Positions 15,944-24,740 of a stretch of DNA of 64,000 bases are shown one piece after another. The stretch is taken from assembly GCF_000283655.1 (NCBI RefSeq), contig NC_016585.1, positions 589,501 to 653,500 on the forward strand. The letters are read 5' to 3'. This DNA is from Azospirillum lipoferum 4B (GTDB lineage Bacteria > Pseudomonadota > Alphaproteobacteria > Azospirillales > Azospirillaceae). Each line of letters opens with the position of its first letter. Positions within the stretch are counted from its first letter, which is position 1. The position numbers and the translations under genes are program-made. Below the pieces are notes generated by a model. That model did not search any database, had not been told where the DNA came from, and saw only the letters and a program-made list of their open reading frames with translations.

Positions 15944-18469
15944 TCAGGCGGCGTCGATGACTCGGGGGAAATGCAAGGTGAAGCGGGTGCCCTGGCCGGG
16001 ATGGCTCTCCACCCCGATGGTGCCGTGCAGGCGGCCGGTCACCAGATTGTAGACGATGTGCAATCCAAGCCCACTGCCGCCGCTGCCGCGGCGGGTGGTG
16101 AAGAAGGGATCGAAGATCTTCGGCAGAACCTCCGCCGCGATGCCGTTGCCGTCGTCGGCCACCGACAGTTCCACCATGTCGCCTGCGCAAGGCCGGGCGG
16201 ATATCGCGATGCGGCCCGGCTGTTCCGGGTCCAGCGCGTGGATCAGCGCATTCATGATCAGGTTGGTCAGGATCTGCGACAATGCCCCCGGATAGCCGTC
16301 CAGTTCCAGGTCGGCCGGGCAGTCGACGGCAATGGTCAGCGCCGCCCGCGTCTTGTAGGTCGGATGCAGGCTGCGCAGAAGCTCATCGATATAATCCCTC
16401 AGCAGGAAGGCGCGGCGTTCGTCGCTGGACTGGTCGACGGCGACCAGCTTGAAGCTCTGCACCAGATTGGCGGCGCGGGTGCTGTTGGACAGGATCAGGT
16501 TCGCCATCTCCACGCCGTCGCTGAGGAAGCGCTGGAAGTCCGACTTCTTCAGCGCGCCGGCGGCATGGCGTTGCGACAGCTCCTCGATCAGCGCCTGCAG
16601 CTGGGAGGCGCCGGTGATGGTGATGCCGATGGGGGTGTTCACCTCATGCGCCACGCCGGCGACCAGTTGGCCCAGCGAGGCCATCTTTTCCGCCTGGATC
16701 AGGCTGGCCTGGGTCGCCTTCAGCTCGCACAGCGCGCGTTCGGCGGCGTCGCGCGACTGGCGCAGCGCATTCTCCGCCTCCACCTCGCGGGTGACGTCGA
16801 CCACCACCGCCTGGATCGCCGGACCGTCCATCCAGTCGACCCGCCGGCCGGTCAGCTCCACCCACAGGCTGCCACCGTCGGGACGGCAGGCGCGGATGCG
16901 GCGGCGCGGCGTGGACCCGCCGTCCAGCAGCCGGTCGTAATTGTCGATCAGCCCGTTGCGTTCGTCCACCGGCACCAGCGACAGCAGGGACGGCAGGGCC
17001 ATCACCTCGGCCACCGTCAGCCCGAGCATGGCGGCGAAGCTGTCGTTGGCATAGAGCGGGTGGAAATCGCGATGGATGATGATGCCCTGGATCGATCCCT
17101 CGACCAGATCGCGGAACCGCCGCTCGTTTTCGGCCAGCGCCCGCTGGCGCCGGTCGATCTCGTCGATGAAAAAGCGGATGGAGCCGCCGATGTCGGTGAT
17201 CTCGTCGTCGCCATCCACCGGAACCGGGACCGGCATCGGCACGGGACCCTTCGTCCCCGGGCCGGCCGGCGCCGCTCCGTCGCTGCGCTGCCGGCCGGCA
17301 TCCTCCTGGCTCGCCGATAGCCGGGCCAGAACCGCCCGGTTCATCGCCACCAACCGCGAGGACAGGAAATGCCGGAAGATGAAATAGACGCAGATCGCCA
17401 GGATGATCGAGGCACCGGCCAGCATCATCACCGTGCGCGACCGCTCGGCGATCAGTTCGGCCAAGGCGTCGGTTCGTTGGGCCGACTGGTCGCGGATCGA
17501 ATCGTAAAGCGTGCGGGTGGACCGTTCGACCGTCTCCACCAGCACGCGGGCCTGACCGGTCAGGGCCTGGGCGCGGTTGCGCGCCTGCAGCCGGTCGATG
17601 GCGCTGTGGAACAGCCCGCCCGGCGCGACCAGCAGCGAAAACAGCTCCTCCTGCACGGTCGACATCATCTGTCCGGTGGTGTCGGGCGCATCGGCGGACA
17701 GGCGCGCCAGATCCGCCAGCGTGCGTTCGGCCGCCCGCGCCTCGCCCTTCAGGCGGCTGAGATGGTCCAGCTGCGTGGCGCCCGCCGCCCGCGCCATCAG
17801 CGCACCGATGCGGACAGCCCAGGCGCCGGTGTCGGGCATGCTCTCGATCGAGGCGGCAAGCCGGCTCAACCCCCGCGCCGCTTCGGCCTGACGGTCGCCA
17901 TAGTCGATCTGGCGCGTGACCTCGGCGTTCAGGTCGGCAACGGTGGCGGCCAGAATCAGCAGGGTGGAGCGGGTCTGCTCCAGCAGGCGGACATTGCCGT
18001 CGCGCTCGCCGTCCTCATTGCCGCTCTCCTTCATCAGCCCGCGCATGCGGGCGACGAGGAGCTGCATGGAGTCCAGCTCCGTCACCAACCCGTCATAGAT
18101 GGAGCGGCGCTGCGGGGTCGAGGTGGCGGCGGCGAGCTGCGGCAGCTGCGCCACCAGCTTCTGCAGGGACCCGTGCAGATCGGCGCTGGCGATGACCTCC
18201 GGCAGGGTGGTGGTCGACAGCGCCGTCACCTCCGCCCGAAACAGGCGGAAGGACGACATCGACACGACGCCGATCAGCACCACCAGCAGGGCCATCACCG
18301 ACAGCCCCAGCGTGATGCGCACGGCGATGCCGAAGCGGCGCGGCCGGTTCGGCGGCGGGAACTGCGGCGACGGCCGCGCCCCCGGCAAGGTTCCCGGCTG
18401 GGGCCCGGGTCGGGTCAATGCGCCGGACCGTGGCGGGCTCTCGGCGATCGAGGAGGCCATGCCGTCCAT
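15944..18469 (-). CDS. Membrane PAS-domain sensor histidine kinase
   Basis: 841 residues. A Pro-rich cytoplasmic start is followed by membrane helix 1 (47-70), a roughly 270-residue mostly helical periplasmic region (72-344), membrane helix 2 (345-366), a linker, a PAS domain (450-563), the phospho-acceptor helix with H608 in GVAHEVNTP, and the ATPase domain (NLIMNALIHA, DDGNGI, GLGLHIVYNLV). The large helical periplasmic region is reminiscent of TorS-type sensors that read a periplasmic partner protein. The start codon shares one base with the stop of the upstream pseudo-nucleotidase gene (TGATG), so the two are translationally coupled. No response regulator is adjacent. Confidence 0.88.
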   Translation of the reverse strand: MDGMASSIAESPPRSGALTRPGPQPGTLPGARPSPQFPPPNRPRRFGIAVRITLGLSVMALLVVLIGVVSMSSFRLFRAEVTALSTTTLPEVIASADLHGSLQKLVAQLPQLAAATSTPQRRSIYDGLVTELDSMQLLVARMRGLMKESGNEDGERDGNVRLLEQTRSTLLILAATVADLNAEVTRQIDYGDRQAEAARGLSRLAASIESMPDTGAWAVRIGALMARAAGATQLDHLSRLKGEARAAERTLADLARLSADAPDTTGQMMSTVQEELFSLLVAPGGLFHSAIDRLQARNRAQALTGQARVLVETVERSTRTLYDSIRDQSAQRTDALAELIAERSRTVMMLAGASIILAICVYFIFRHFLSSRLVAMNRAVLARLSASQEDAGRQRSDGAAPAGPGTKGPVPMPVPVPVDGDDEITDIGGSIRFFIDEIDRRQRALAENERRFRDLVEGSIQGIIIHRDFHPLYANDSFAAMLGLTVAEVMALPSLLSLVPVDERNGLIDNYDRLLDGGSTPRRRIRACRPDGGSLWVELTGRRVDWMDGPAIQAVVVDVTREVEAENALRQSRDAAERALCELKATQASLIQAEKMASLGQLVAGVAHEVNTPIGITITGASQLQALIEELSQRHAAGALKKSDFQRFLSDGVEMANLILSNSTRAANLVQSFKLVAVDQSSDERRAFLLRDYIDELLRSLHPTYKTRAALTIAVDCPADLELDGYPGALSQILTNLIMNALIHALDPEQPGRIAISARPCAGDMVELSVADDGNGIAAEVLPKIFDPFFTTRRGSGGSGLGLHIVYNLVTGRLHGTIGVESHPGQGTRFTLHFPRVIDAA

Positions 18470-20091
18470 CACCGCCTCACCGTCATCCGGCCATCCAGCC
18501 GCGGAACGAACTCCCCGTCGCGGGTGATCTGGCCGATCAGCTGGGTGGAGACGAAGTCCGTGTTGCGGTCCTCCACCAGCCGCGGCGCCCCGGCCAGCAT
18601 GCCATAGCCGTCGCCGCCGGCCGCGAGGAAGCTGCTGGTCGCCAGCCGGTAGTGGGTGGAGAGGCCGACCGGCTTGCCGCCGACCGACAGGCTCCGCAGC
18701 CGCTGGCCTGGCGGGCGGCTCAGGTCGATCTCGGCGCGGGCATTGGACAGGTGCGGAAAGCGGCCCTGCAACTGCTCCACCGCCGACACGCCGCTTTCCA
18801 CCGCATCCCACAGCTGCTGCCCGGTGACGTCCAGCACCACGCCGACATCGTGATAGGGAAGCTCGGCATAGATGTCGCGGCGGGTCAGCAGGGCGCCGGC
18901 CGGATAAAGCCGGTCGCCCCTGATGCCGCCACCATTGATCAGCGCCACATCGACGTCCAGCGCCGCGCGCAGCATGTCGACGACGGCGTTGGCGAAGGCA
19001 TTCTCGCCGGTGCGCACCGCTTCCTTGCGGGTGTCCATCGGCCCGGTGAGACGTCCCACCTCCATCCTCAGCATGGTGTCCAGCCGTGCCGCATAGGCCT
19101 TGGCCTGGATGTCGGTGGCGGCGTCGGGCGCGACGGCGGCGGTGTCGATCAGCCGGGGGGAGGGGGCCCAGGTCACCCGCATCCTTCCGTCCGCCTGCAG
19201 CGTCCGCTCCACCGTCAGGTCGAGCGCCAGCAGCCATCCTGCCTGCGGACCGACGGTGGCCGACAGGAACCGGCCGTCATAGTCGACGGCGAAGGGGCGG
19301 TTGCGGTCCTGGTACAGCACGATGTCGGCCGGGCGGGCAGCCAGGATGCTGCGGTGGGTGTCGCCGGCATAGCCGGTCATCGCCACCACCAGATCCACGC
19401 CCTCCTTCCGCAGCGCCGCGGCCTTGGCGGCCAGTGCGGCGACGGGATCGCGGAATTCCGTGCGCTGGGTCCGCGTGGTCTCCCGCGTCAGAACCGGGGT
19501 TGCGGCCAGCACGCCGATGCGCAGCGGACCGGCGGTCAGCACCACCGCCTCCTCCAGCCCGTCGGGCGTGCGGCCCGTCGAGCGGTCGACGCTGTTGGTG
19601 GTGACGATGGGGAAGCCGGCCTCGAAGGCGCGAGCGCTCAGCTGGTCGTCGCCATGGTGGAATTCGCGGTTCAGCGCGGCCATCGCATCGATGGTCATGC
19701 CGTTCAGCAGGTCGATGATGTGCGCGCCCTGGTCGTAGAAGGCCAGCACCGACGGCGCCAGCGTCTGGCCGCCATGCAGGGCCAGCACAAGCTGATGGCT
19801 GTTGCGTTCCTGCCGGATCGCACCGGCCAGACGGGCCATGCCACCGCGGCCGGCGGTCGCCTCCAGGTCGGTGGTGCCCTGGGCGTACAGGATGGTCAGC
19901 TTGACCGGGGCGCTTGCTGCGGCCGGCGGTGTCGCCGCGGGATCAGCCCGCTGGGCATGCGACGGGGCGGCGTCGAACGCAAGCCACAGGGCAAGACCCA
20001 GCGCGAGCGGGAGGATCAGGGATGACAATGTCCTGCCGGGCCGGGACCGCATCCCGCCGGCAGTGCCGCTTCCAATACCGATGTTGTCCAT
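18469..20091 (-). CDS. Exported 5'-nucleotidase-like protein with degenerate metallophosphatase domain
   Basis: 540 residues with an N-terminal export signal (hydrophobic 22-40, cleavage near SHAQ, 47). The two-domain UshA/CpdB-type architecture is present. In the N-terminal half, however, the metal ligands are missing: DxH reads AQGTTD (70-75), the GD motif reads HGGQT (106-110), GNHE reads LNREF (140-144), and the usual GHTH reads YQDRN. The C-terminal nucleotide-binding half keeps NGGGIRGD and SSFLAAGGDGYG. I infer a periplasmic ligand-binding protein, not an enzyme. It is first in an operon with the histidine kinase (TGATG overlap) and may present a ligand to it. An in-frame ATG at 20052 is an alternative start. 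Confidence 0.8.
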   Translation of the reverse strand: MDNIGIGSGTAGGMRSRPGRTLSSLILPLALGLALWLAFDAAPSHAQRADPAATPPAAASAPVKLTILYAQGTTDLEATAGRGGMARLAGAIRQERNSHQLVLALHGGQTLAPSVLAFYDQGAHIIDLLNGMTIDAMAALNREFHHGDDQLSARAFEAGFPIVTTNSVDRSTGRTPDGLEEAVVLTAGPLRIGVLAATPVLTRETTRTQRTEFRDPVAALAAKAAALRKEGVDLVVAMTGYAGDTHRSILAARPADIVLYQDRNRPFAVDYDGRFLSATVGPQAGWLLALDLTVERTLQADGRMRVTWAPSPRLIDTAAVAPDAATDIQAKAYAARLDTMLRMEVGRLTGPMDTRKEAVRTGENAFANAVVDMLRAALDVDVALINGGGIRGDRLYPAGALLTRRDIYAELPYHDVGVVLDVTGQQLWDAVESGVSAVEQLQGRFPHLSNARAEIDLSRPPGQRLRSLSVGGKPVGLSTHYRLATSSFLAAGGDGYGMLAGAPRLVEDRNTDFVSTQLIGQITRDGEFVPRLDGRMTVRR

Positions 20092-20174
20092 AGCCCGGCG
20101 TCACCATTGGCCCCCCGTGCCGGATTATGCGCAATTCGGTGCCGCTGTAGAAGCAAAGCCGCGTTACGGGACTG

Positions 20175-21008
20175 TCATATTGATGACGCGCGGGAAGGAA
20201 GTGTCCGTCTTATCCATTCGTACAGGCCGAGAATCCGTAGAATGCCAATCAACCTCATGCGCAACGGCGCCGGGACTGCGGCAAAACGTGGCGCCAGCCC
20301 GGCGCGCTGCGTCTTGGCGAGGGTCGCCCGGCGCGCATAGGCGACGCGGTGCAGGGTGACGCGCCCGGTATCGCTGTCGAAACAGGCGAAGCAGGCGCGT
20401 TGGTCCGTCCCGCGCGGCTCCCCCACCGTGCCGGGGTTCAGCAGATAGACCGCATCGGCCCGCAGCGTCGCGCCACCGTCCAGCGGAATCGGCCGCACCG
20501 AACCGTCCCGCCACTCCCACAGCCCGGCGCGGTGCGTATGGCCGAAGGCGCAGACCCGCGCTCCGGATGAGTGGCCGGCGAGCGCCTGAAGGCTCAGGGC
20601 GCGCTTGGCGTCGTCATCCAGCCGCACCAGTTCCTTGCCCTCGTCCGGGTGCAGGGCACCATGCACGGCGACCAGCGCGTCATCGACCACGGCGGTCAGC
20701 GGCAGGCCGGACAGGAAGGCGCGGCTCTCCTCGTCCAGCCGCCGCCGGGTCCAGTCGACGGCGCGCGCCGCCGGACCGCTGAACCCCTCGGTCCCGATGA
20801 CGCCGGTCACCGCCCGGTCATGGTTGCCGGCGATACAGACCGCCCCCGCCTGCCGCAGCAGGGCGATGCAGGCGGCGGCATCGGTGTTGTAGCCGACGAT
20901 GTCGCCCAGGCAGACGATGCGCTCCACCCCCTCCGCCCCTATGGCGTCGAGCGTCGCCTGCAGGGCTTCCAGATTGGCGTGGATGTCGGAGATCAGGGCG
21001 ATCTTCAT
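20175..21008 (-). CDS. YfcE-type metallophosphoesterase
   Basis: 277 residues. All motifs of the calcineurin-like phosphoesterase fold are intact: SDIHAN, CLGDIVGYN, AGNHDRAV, VHGALH and FGHTHRAGLW, which supply two metal sites. A LLNPGTVGEPRG segment follows, as in YfcE-like phosphodiesterases. A basic C-terminal tail follows from about residue 225. The start MKIALISDIHAN at 21008 places the first motif at the N-terminus as usual. It is last in a three-gene operon (25 bases after the ATP-grasp gene). Substrate is unknown; the neighbours suggest a phosphorylated intermediate of cell-surface or small-molecule synthesis (inference). Confidence 0.85.
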   Translation of the reverse strand: MKIALISDIHANLEALQATLDAIGAEGVERIVCLGDIVGYNTDAAACIALLRQAGAVCIAGNHDRAVTGVIGTEGFSGPAARAVDWTRRRLDEESRAFLSGLPLTAVVDDALVAVHGALHPDEGKELVRLDDDAKRALSLQALAGHSSGARVCAFGHTHRAGLWEWRDGSVRPIPLDGGATLRADAVYLLNPGTVGEPRGTDQRACFACFDSDTGRVTLHRVAYARRATLAKTQRAGLAPRFAAVPAPLRMRLIGILRILGLYEWIRRTLPSRASSI

Positions 21009-21033
21009 GGCCGTGAAATCTTTCGAGTTGCGG

Positions 21034-22221
21034 TCACGGCTTGGCCAAGCGGGGCGGGCGGGCGCCGCCGGGGAAGCGGGCGAGCAGCCGGTCCAGCTTC
21101 GGCCGCAGGAATGGCATCGGGTCGTCGGGGGTGATCGCCTTCGCCTCGCACCGCGCGACCCAGGCAAGCCAGCGCGCCGTCGGAATGCCGCTGTCGCGCG
21201 CCGCCAGCCGGTCCTTGCTGATGTGGCACCAGCAGGCGCCGGGCCGCGCCTTGGCCGGGGCAGGGCGGGGGCGGCCGGTCAGGTCGGCATGGACGATGGC
21301 CGGCAGGTTCACCCCGGCGACGGCGCCCAGATGGTGCCACAGGTTGAAGCGCGGGTTGATCTCCAGCAGGTGCAGGCGGCCGTCGGGATCGCGCTTGAAA
21401 TCGAACTTGGCGACGCCTGTAAGACCGATGCGGGCGGCGATCTCGCGCCCCAACGCCGCGACATCGGCCCCCTCGCCGTCGATGTCGGTGATGGTCAGCG
21501 CGGTGCTGTGGCCGTAATCGACCGGGTAGGTCCTGATCTTGCGTCCGGTGAACTCGCCCGCCACGGTGCCGGCGTCGTCGATATAGACATGGTGGCTTTC
21601 GATCCGCGTCTCCGGTCCGGGGATCAGTTCCTGCGCCAGCAGGTCGATGCCGACCGGGATCAGCCGCGGCCAGAGCGCGCGCAGTTCCTCCGGCCCCTCC
21701 AGCCGGATCGCCTTGCCCAGCCCTTCGATCTCGTCCCAGGGCGGACGGCGGGTCAGCGGCTTGACGATGACGGGGTAGCGCAGGTCCAGCTCGGGCGCTT
21801 CGCTGCCCGGCAGCGGGCGCAGCCGCCGGGTGCGCGGAACCGGCAGTTTCAGCCGTTCCGCCAAGGACTGGAAGCGGCCCTTGTCGACCAGCGTCTCCAC
21901 CAGATCGCCGTCGGCGAGCGCGAAGCGGAAGACCGCGGCCAGCCGGTCGCGATGCCGCGACACCATCAGCAGCTGGGCATCCTCCTCCATATAGAGCACC
22001 GGCTTGTCGGGCTGGGCGGCGCCGAAACGCAGCAGCCGATCCACGAGCGCGTCGTCACAGCCGCCCTCCCATGGGATCGGCCGTTCGGTGAAGCGGGAAT
22101 GGGCGGTGGCGCCGCCGGACGGCCCGACCACGGCGCAGCGGACACCCGCCAGCCCCAGCGGGCGCACCAGATCCATGTCGCCCAACACGCAGGCCAGCGT
22201 GCCCGTCTTCCTCTTGGTCAT
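21034..22221 (-). CDS. ATP-grasp ligase of unknown substrate
   Basis: 395 residues, soluble. An N-terminal Rossmann-like part (ACVLGDMDLVRPLGLAGVRCAVVG) is followed by the ATP-grasp core: YPVIVKPLTRR (ATP lysine), LAQELIPGPETRI, and GVAKFDFKRDPDGRLHLLEINPRFNLWHHL, with Glu/Asn metal ligands in LEINPR. This is the layout of carboxylate-amine (or carboxylate-thiol) ligases, in which ATP activates a carboxylate as an acyl phosphate. It lies 16 bases after the GNAT gene and 25 before the phosphoesterase gene, all on one strand. No substrate can be inferred from the sequence. Confidence 0.8.
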   Translation of the reverse strand: MTKRKTGTLACVLGDMDLVRPLGLAGVRCAVVGPSGGATAHSRFTERPIPWEGGCDDALVDRLLRFGAAQPDKPVLYMEEDAQLLMVSRHRDRLAAVFRFALADGDLVETLVDKGRFQSLAERLKLPVPRTRRLRPLPGSEAPELDLRYPVIVKPLTRRPPWDEIEGLGKAIRLEGPEELRALWPRLIPVGIDLLAQELIPGPETRIESHHVYIDDAGTVAGEFTGRKIRTYPVDYGHSTALTITDIDGEGADVAALGREIAARIGLTGVAKFDFKRDPDGRLHLLEINPRFNLWHHLGAVAGVNLPAIVHADLTGRPRPAPAKARPGACWCHISKDRLAARDSGIPTARWLAWVARCEAKAITPDDPMPFLRPKLDRLLARFPGGARPPRLAKP

Positions 22222-22237
22222 GCGCGCGCCTCCCCCC

Positions 22238-23482
22238 TCAGATGCCCTTGGCCGGCGCGGTCCAACTGCGCAGCGACCGTTTCACCGCATCGGCCATCAG
22301 CCCGCGCGCGCGCCGGCAATGCGCCTCCACCCGCCGGCTCACCCGGTCGGGGCCGAGCGTCAGCCAGTTCATCGGCTGTTCGGCATTGGACAGCAACGGC
22401 TTGTGCCCGGCCGGGGTCGACATGAAGTCGTAGCAGTCCTCGCCGCGGGCCAGCGCGTCCTCGATGCCCAGCACATGGCTGAGCAAACCCGGCTTCAGCC
22501 GGTTGTCCGCCTCGAAGGCGAAGCCGCCCTGGTAATTCAGCACCCTGTTGCGGTGGACGAAGTTGTAGAGATAGCCGAGGGGCTGGCCGCCGGCGCTGAT
22601 CCGGCACAGGCGCACGGCACCGCCCGGCACCCCTTGCGCGATCAGCTGTTCGTGAAAGGGGCGGAAGGCCGGGTTGGCGAAGGCACCGGCCTGCCCGCGG
22701 GCCTGCCAGCTGGCCTGATGCAGCACCTCCAGCGCCGCGAAATCCTCAAGCGCCTCTTCGACGGTTTTGGCGACGCGGTAATCCAGCGCGCCGCGGCCAC
22801 GGTAGAGCCGTTCGCTGCGGTTGACCGCCGCCCGCGTGTTGCGGCCAAGCCCGGCGCGGAAATCGCCGCCCGCTGCCCTGACCGGCGCCATATCCACCCA
22901 TTGCGCGGAATCGGCGATGCGCAGCTGCAGAGAGTGGCCCGTCCGTGCAGCAACGCGCCGGGCGGCACGCTCCGCCGCCGGGGTCAGGCCGCCCAGCACC
23001 AATTCGTCGTTGGCGGACAGCCGGTCGCCCAGCCAGTGCAGGGCGGCATCCGTCACCTCGTCGGCAAAGCGGCGGTCGGCGAGGATGCCGTTGTATTCCA
23101 TGAACAGCCGGTCATAGCCGCGGTCGCCCGTTTCGTGGAGCATCCAGCACCGGCTGGGCAGCAGGCCGAGACGCCGCCGCCTGCGGGGGCAGAGCACGGC
23201 CAGCCCGACCGGTTCACCCCCTCGCCGGACGAGCAGCAGCCGCGCCTCGATTCCCGCCGGCAGCTGCGCCAGCCAAGGACAGATCCAGGACCAGGACAGG
23301 AAGAAGGAGGAGTCGGCGCGCGCCTCCAGATCCGCCCAGACCTGCGCCAGCTTGGGCAGGGGAGGCAGCGGATGCAGGGCGATGTCGATGGTGGCGGATG
23401 GAGGGTAGGTGGATTGGATAGCCGTGCCGGTCGCCGTATCGCTGGCGATGCCGTCGGAGTCGGTGCGGGGCCAGATGCTCAT
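22238..23482 (-). CDS. GNAT/FemAB-like acyltransferase (CelD/BcsL family)
   Basis: 414 residues, soluble. The sequence has the double-GNAT arrangement of the CelD/BcsL group (Acetyltransf_6): FFLSWSWICPWLAQLP near the start and PVGLAVLCPRRRRR, then an RNTRAAVNRSERLY segment and QPLGYLYNFVHRNRVLNYQGGFA before LSHVLGIEDALARGEDCYDFMS. Such proteins occur in exopolysaccharide and cell-surface clusters and transfer acyl or aminoacyl groups. It is the promoter-proximal gene of the GNAT / ATP-grasp / phosphoesterase operon. The donor and acceptor are unknown. Confidence 0.78.
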   Translation of the reverse strand: MSIWPRTDSDGIASDTATGTAIQSTYPPSATIDIALHPLPPLPKLAQVWADLEARADSSFFLSWSWICPWLAQLPAGIEARLLLVRRGGEPVGLAVLCPRRRRRLGLLPSRCWMLHETGDRGYDRLFMEYNGILADRRFADEVTDAALHWLGDRLSANDELVLGGLTPAAERAARRVAARTGHSLQLRIADSAQWVDMAPVRAAGGDFRAGLGRNTRAAVNRSERLYRGRGALDYRVAKTVEEALEDFAALEVLHQASWQARGQAGAFANPAFRPFHEQLIAQGVPGGAVRLCRISAGGQPLGYLYNFVHRNRVLNYQGGFAFEADNRLKPGLLSHVLGIEDALARGEDCYDFMSTPAGHKPLLSNAEQPMNWLTLGPDRVSRRVEAHCRRARGLMADAVKRSLRSWTAPAKGI

Positions 23483-23783
23483 CGGCGCGGCGTCTCCGGA
23501 AGATATTCCCTACCGAAAACAACACGCTCGTCCTGCAAACGGTCCTGTCTACACCGGGGGCACCCGAAATCTTGTGCGGCGCGAAAGGATGCCACAAAAG
23601 ATTGCACACCTATACGGAAACGCCGACCCGGCGGATGGAACCGGGCCGGCGGTGGGGTGCAGGGCAATTGCATTTGAAGTTCGTTCGCACGCGAAGCCCC
23701 TCTCCCCTTGCGGGAGAGGGGCTTCCGGCAACACAACGCCGTCACTCGAATTCCCAAATGCGATAGCACTGCGGTCGGGTGGA
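23483..23783. other. Intergenic region between GNAT operon and GST gene
   Basis: About 300 bases without a supportable gene. It should contain the promoter of the GNAT operon (minus strand), though I see no clear consensus boxes. Its right part holds the long hairpin at 23693-23725. Confidence 0.5.
23693..23725. repeat. Long GC-rich palindrome (hairpin) downstream of GST gene
   Basis: GAAGCCCCTCTCCC and GGGAGAGGGGCTTC form a perfect 14-bp stem with the five-base loop CTTGC. It lies 58 bases beyond the GST stop codon and could end that transcript. The CCCCTCTCCC-type composition is like the other intergenic palindromes in this window, suggesting a dispersed repeat family. Confidence 0.65.
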
Positions 23784-24491
23784 TCAGCGCTTGACTGTGT
23801 CGGCGGACTGGCCGAACAGGATCTTCTTGCTCTCGTCGTTCACGGTGGGCGTGCCGCTGGGGTTGACGGCCTGCCCCTTTTCATAGGCGCGCACCACCGC
23901 CGGCCGTTCCTTGATCGCGTTGAACCAGCGCTTCAGGTTGGGGAAGCTGTCCAGATCCTGCTGCTGGCGCTGGTGCGGAACGATCCAGGGATAGCTGGCC
24001 ATGTCGGCGATGGACAGCTCCGATCCGCCCAGGAACTCGTTGTCGGCCAGACGCTTGTCCATCACGCCATAGAGGCGCCCGGTCTCCTTGACGTAGCGCT
24101 CCATGGCGTAGGGGATGCGTTCCGGCGCGTATTGGACGAAATGGTGGTTCTGGCCGGCCATCGGGCCGAGGCCGCCGACCTGCCAGAACAGCCATTCCAG
24201 CACCGTCTTGCGGCCGCGCAGGTCGGTGGGCAGGAACTTGCCGGTCTTCTCGGCCAGATAGACCAGGATGGCGCCGGATTCGAAGACGGTGACCGGTTCG
24301 CCGCCATCGGCCGGGGCGTTGTCGATGATTGCCGGCATGCGGTTGTTGGGCGAAAAGGCCAGGAATTCCGGCTTGAACTGGTCGCCCTTGGAGATGTTCA
24401 CCGGCTCGAACCGGTAATCCAGCCCGGCTTCTTCCAGAAAGATCGTGATCTTGTGGCCGTTCGGCGTCGGCCAGAAATAAAGGTCGATCAT
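23784..24491 (-). CDS. Glutathione S-transferase, Nu-class (YghU/YfcG-like)
   Basis: 235 residues. The thioredoxin-fold N-domain starts MIDLYFWPTPNGHKITIFLEEAGL. The TPN(x)HK motif is the Thr/Asn signature of Nu-class GSTs such as YfcG, which act as glutathione-dependent disulfide reductases instead of conjugating enzymes. FESGAILVYLAEKTGK is the glutathione gamma-glutamyl site, and ELSIADMASYPWI is the helical C-domain capping motif. It is cytoplasmic. It is divergent from the acyl-CoA dehydrogenase operon, sharing a 249-base region with a palindromic operator, so both may respond to the same regulator. Confidence 0.88.
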   Translation of the reverse strand: MIDLYFWPTPNGHKITIFLEEAGLDYRFEPVNISKGDQFKPEFLAFSPNNRMPAIIDNAPADGGEPVTVFESGAILVYLAEKTGKFLPTDLRGRKTVLEWLFWQVGGLGPMAGQNHHFVQYAPERIPYAMERYVKETGRLYGVMDKRLADNEFLGGSELSIADMASYPWIVPHQRQQQDLDSFPNLKRWFNAIKERPAVVRAYEKGQAVNPSGTPTVNDESKKILFGQSADTVKR

Positions 24492-24589
24492 CCCAAACCC
24501 TCCAGTGATTTTCGGGAAAGGTTAAACGCTTCGCACCGGCTGGCAAGCCCGCTCCGACGCGGAGCAGCCCTTCGCCGCCCAGCCGTCTT

Positions 24590-24614
24590 ATTTCGTATAG
24601 CGAAATGCAATTTC
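24590..24614. promoter_or_regulatory. IclR-type palindromic operator
   Basis: ATTTCG-TATAG-CGAAAT is an inverted repeat closely resembling operators of IclR-family regulators (TTCCGTATAGCGGAA-like in aromatic-acid pathways). It overlaps a second one, GAAAT-GCA-ATTTC (24602-24614). The pair lies directly before a -35-like TTGACA, between the GST gene and the acyl-CoA dehydrogenase operon. No iclR gene is inside the window. Confidence 0.6.
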
Positions 24615-24620
24615 ATTTTG

Positions 24621-24626
24621 TTGACA
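24621..24626 (+). promoter_or_regulatory. -35-like TTGACA of the catabolic operon
   Basis: A perfect TTGACA hexamer lies 115 bases before the acyl-CoA dehydrogenase ATG and seven bases after the palindrome pair. The -10 position (around 24644) is poor, as expected for a promoter that needs activation. The transcription start is not determined. Confidence 0.4.
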
Positions 24627-24740
24627 GCCCCTGCCGCATCTGTCAGCTTGGCAAACGAACAGACGAGGCGGCGCGCCCCCCTTAATGCCCCTCAACCCTT
24701 GGTTTCCCTTGAAATCATTCTCCCCGGACGGAGAGCACGC

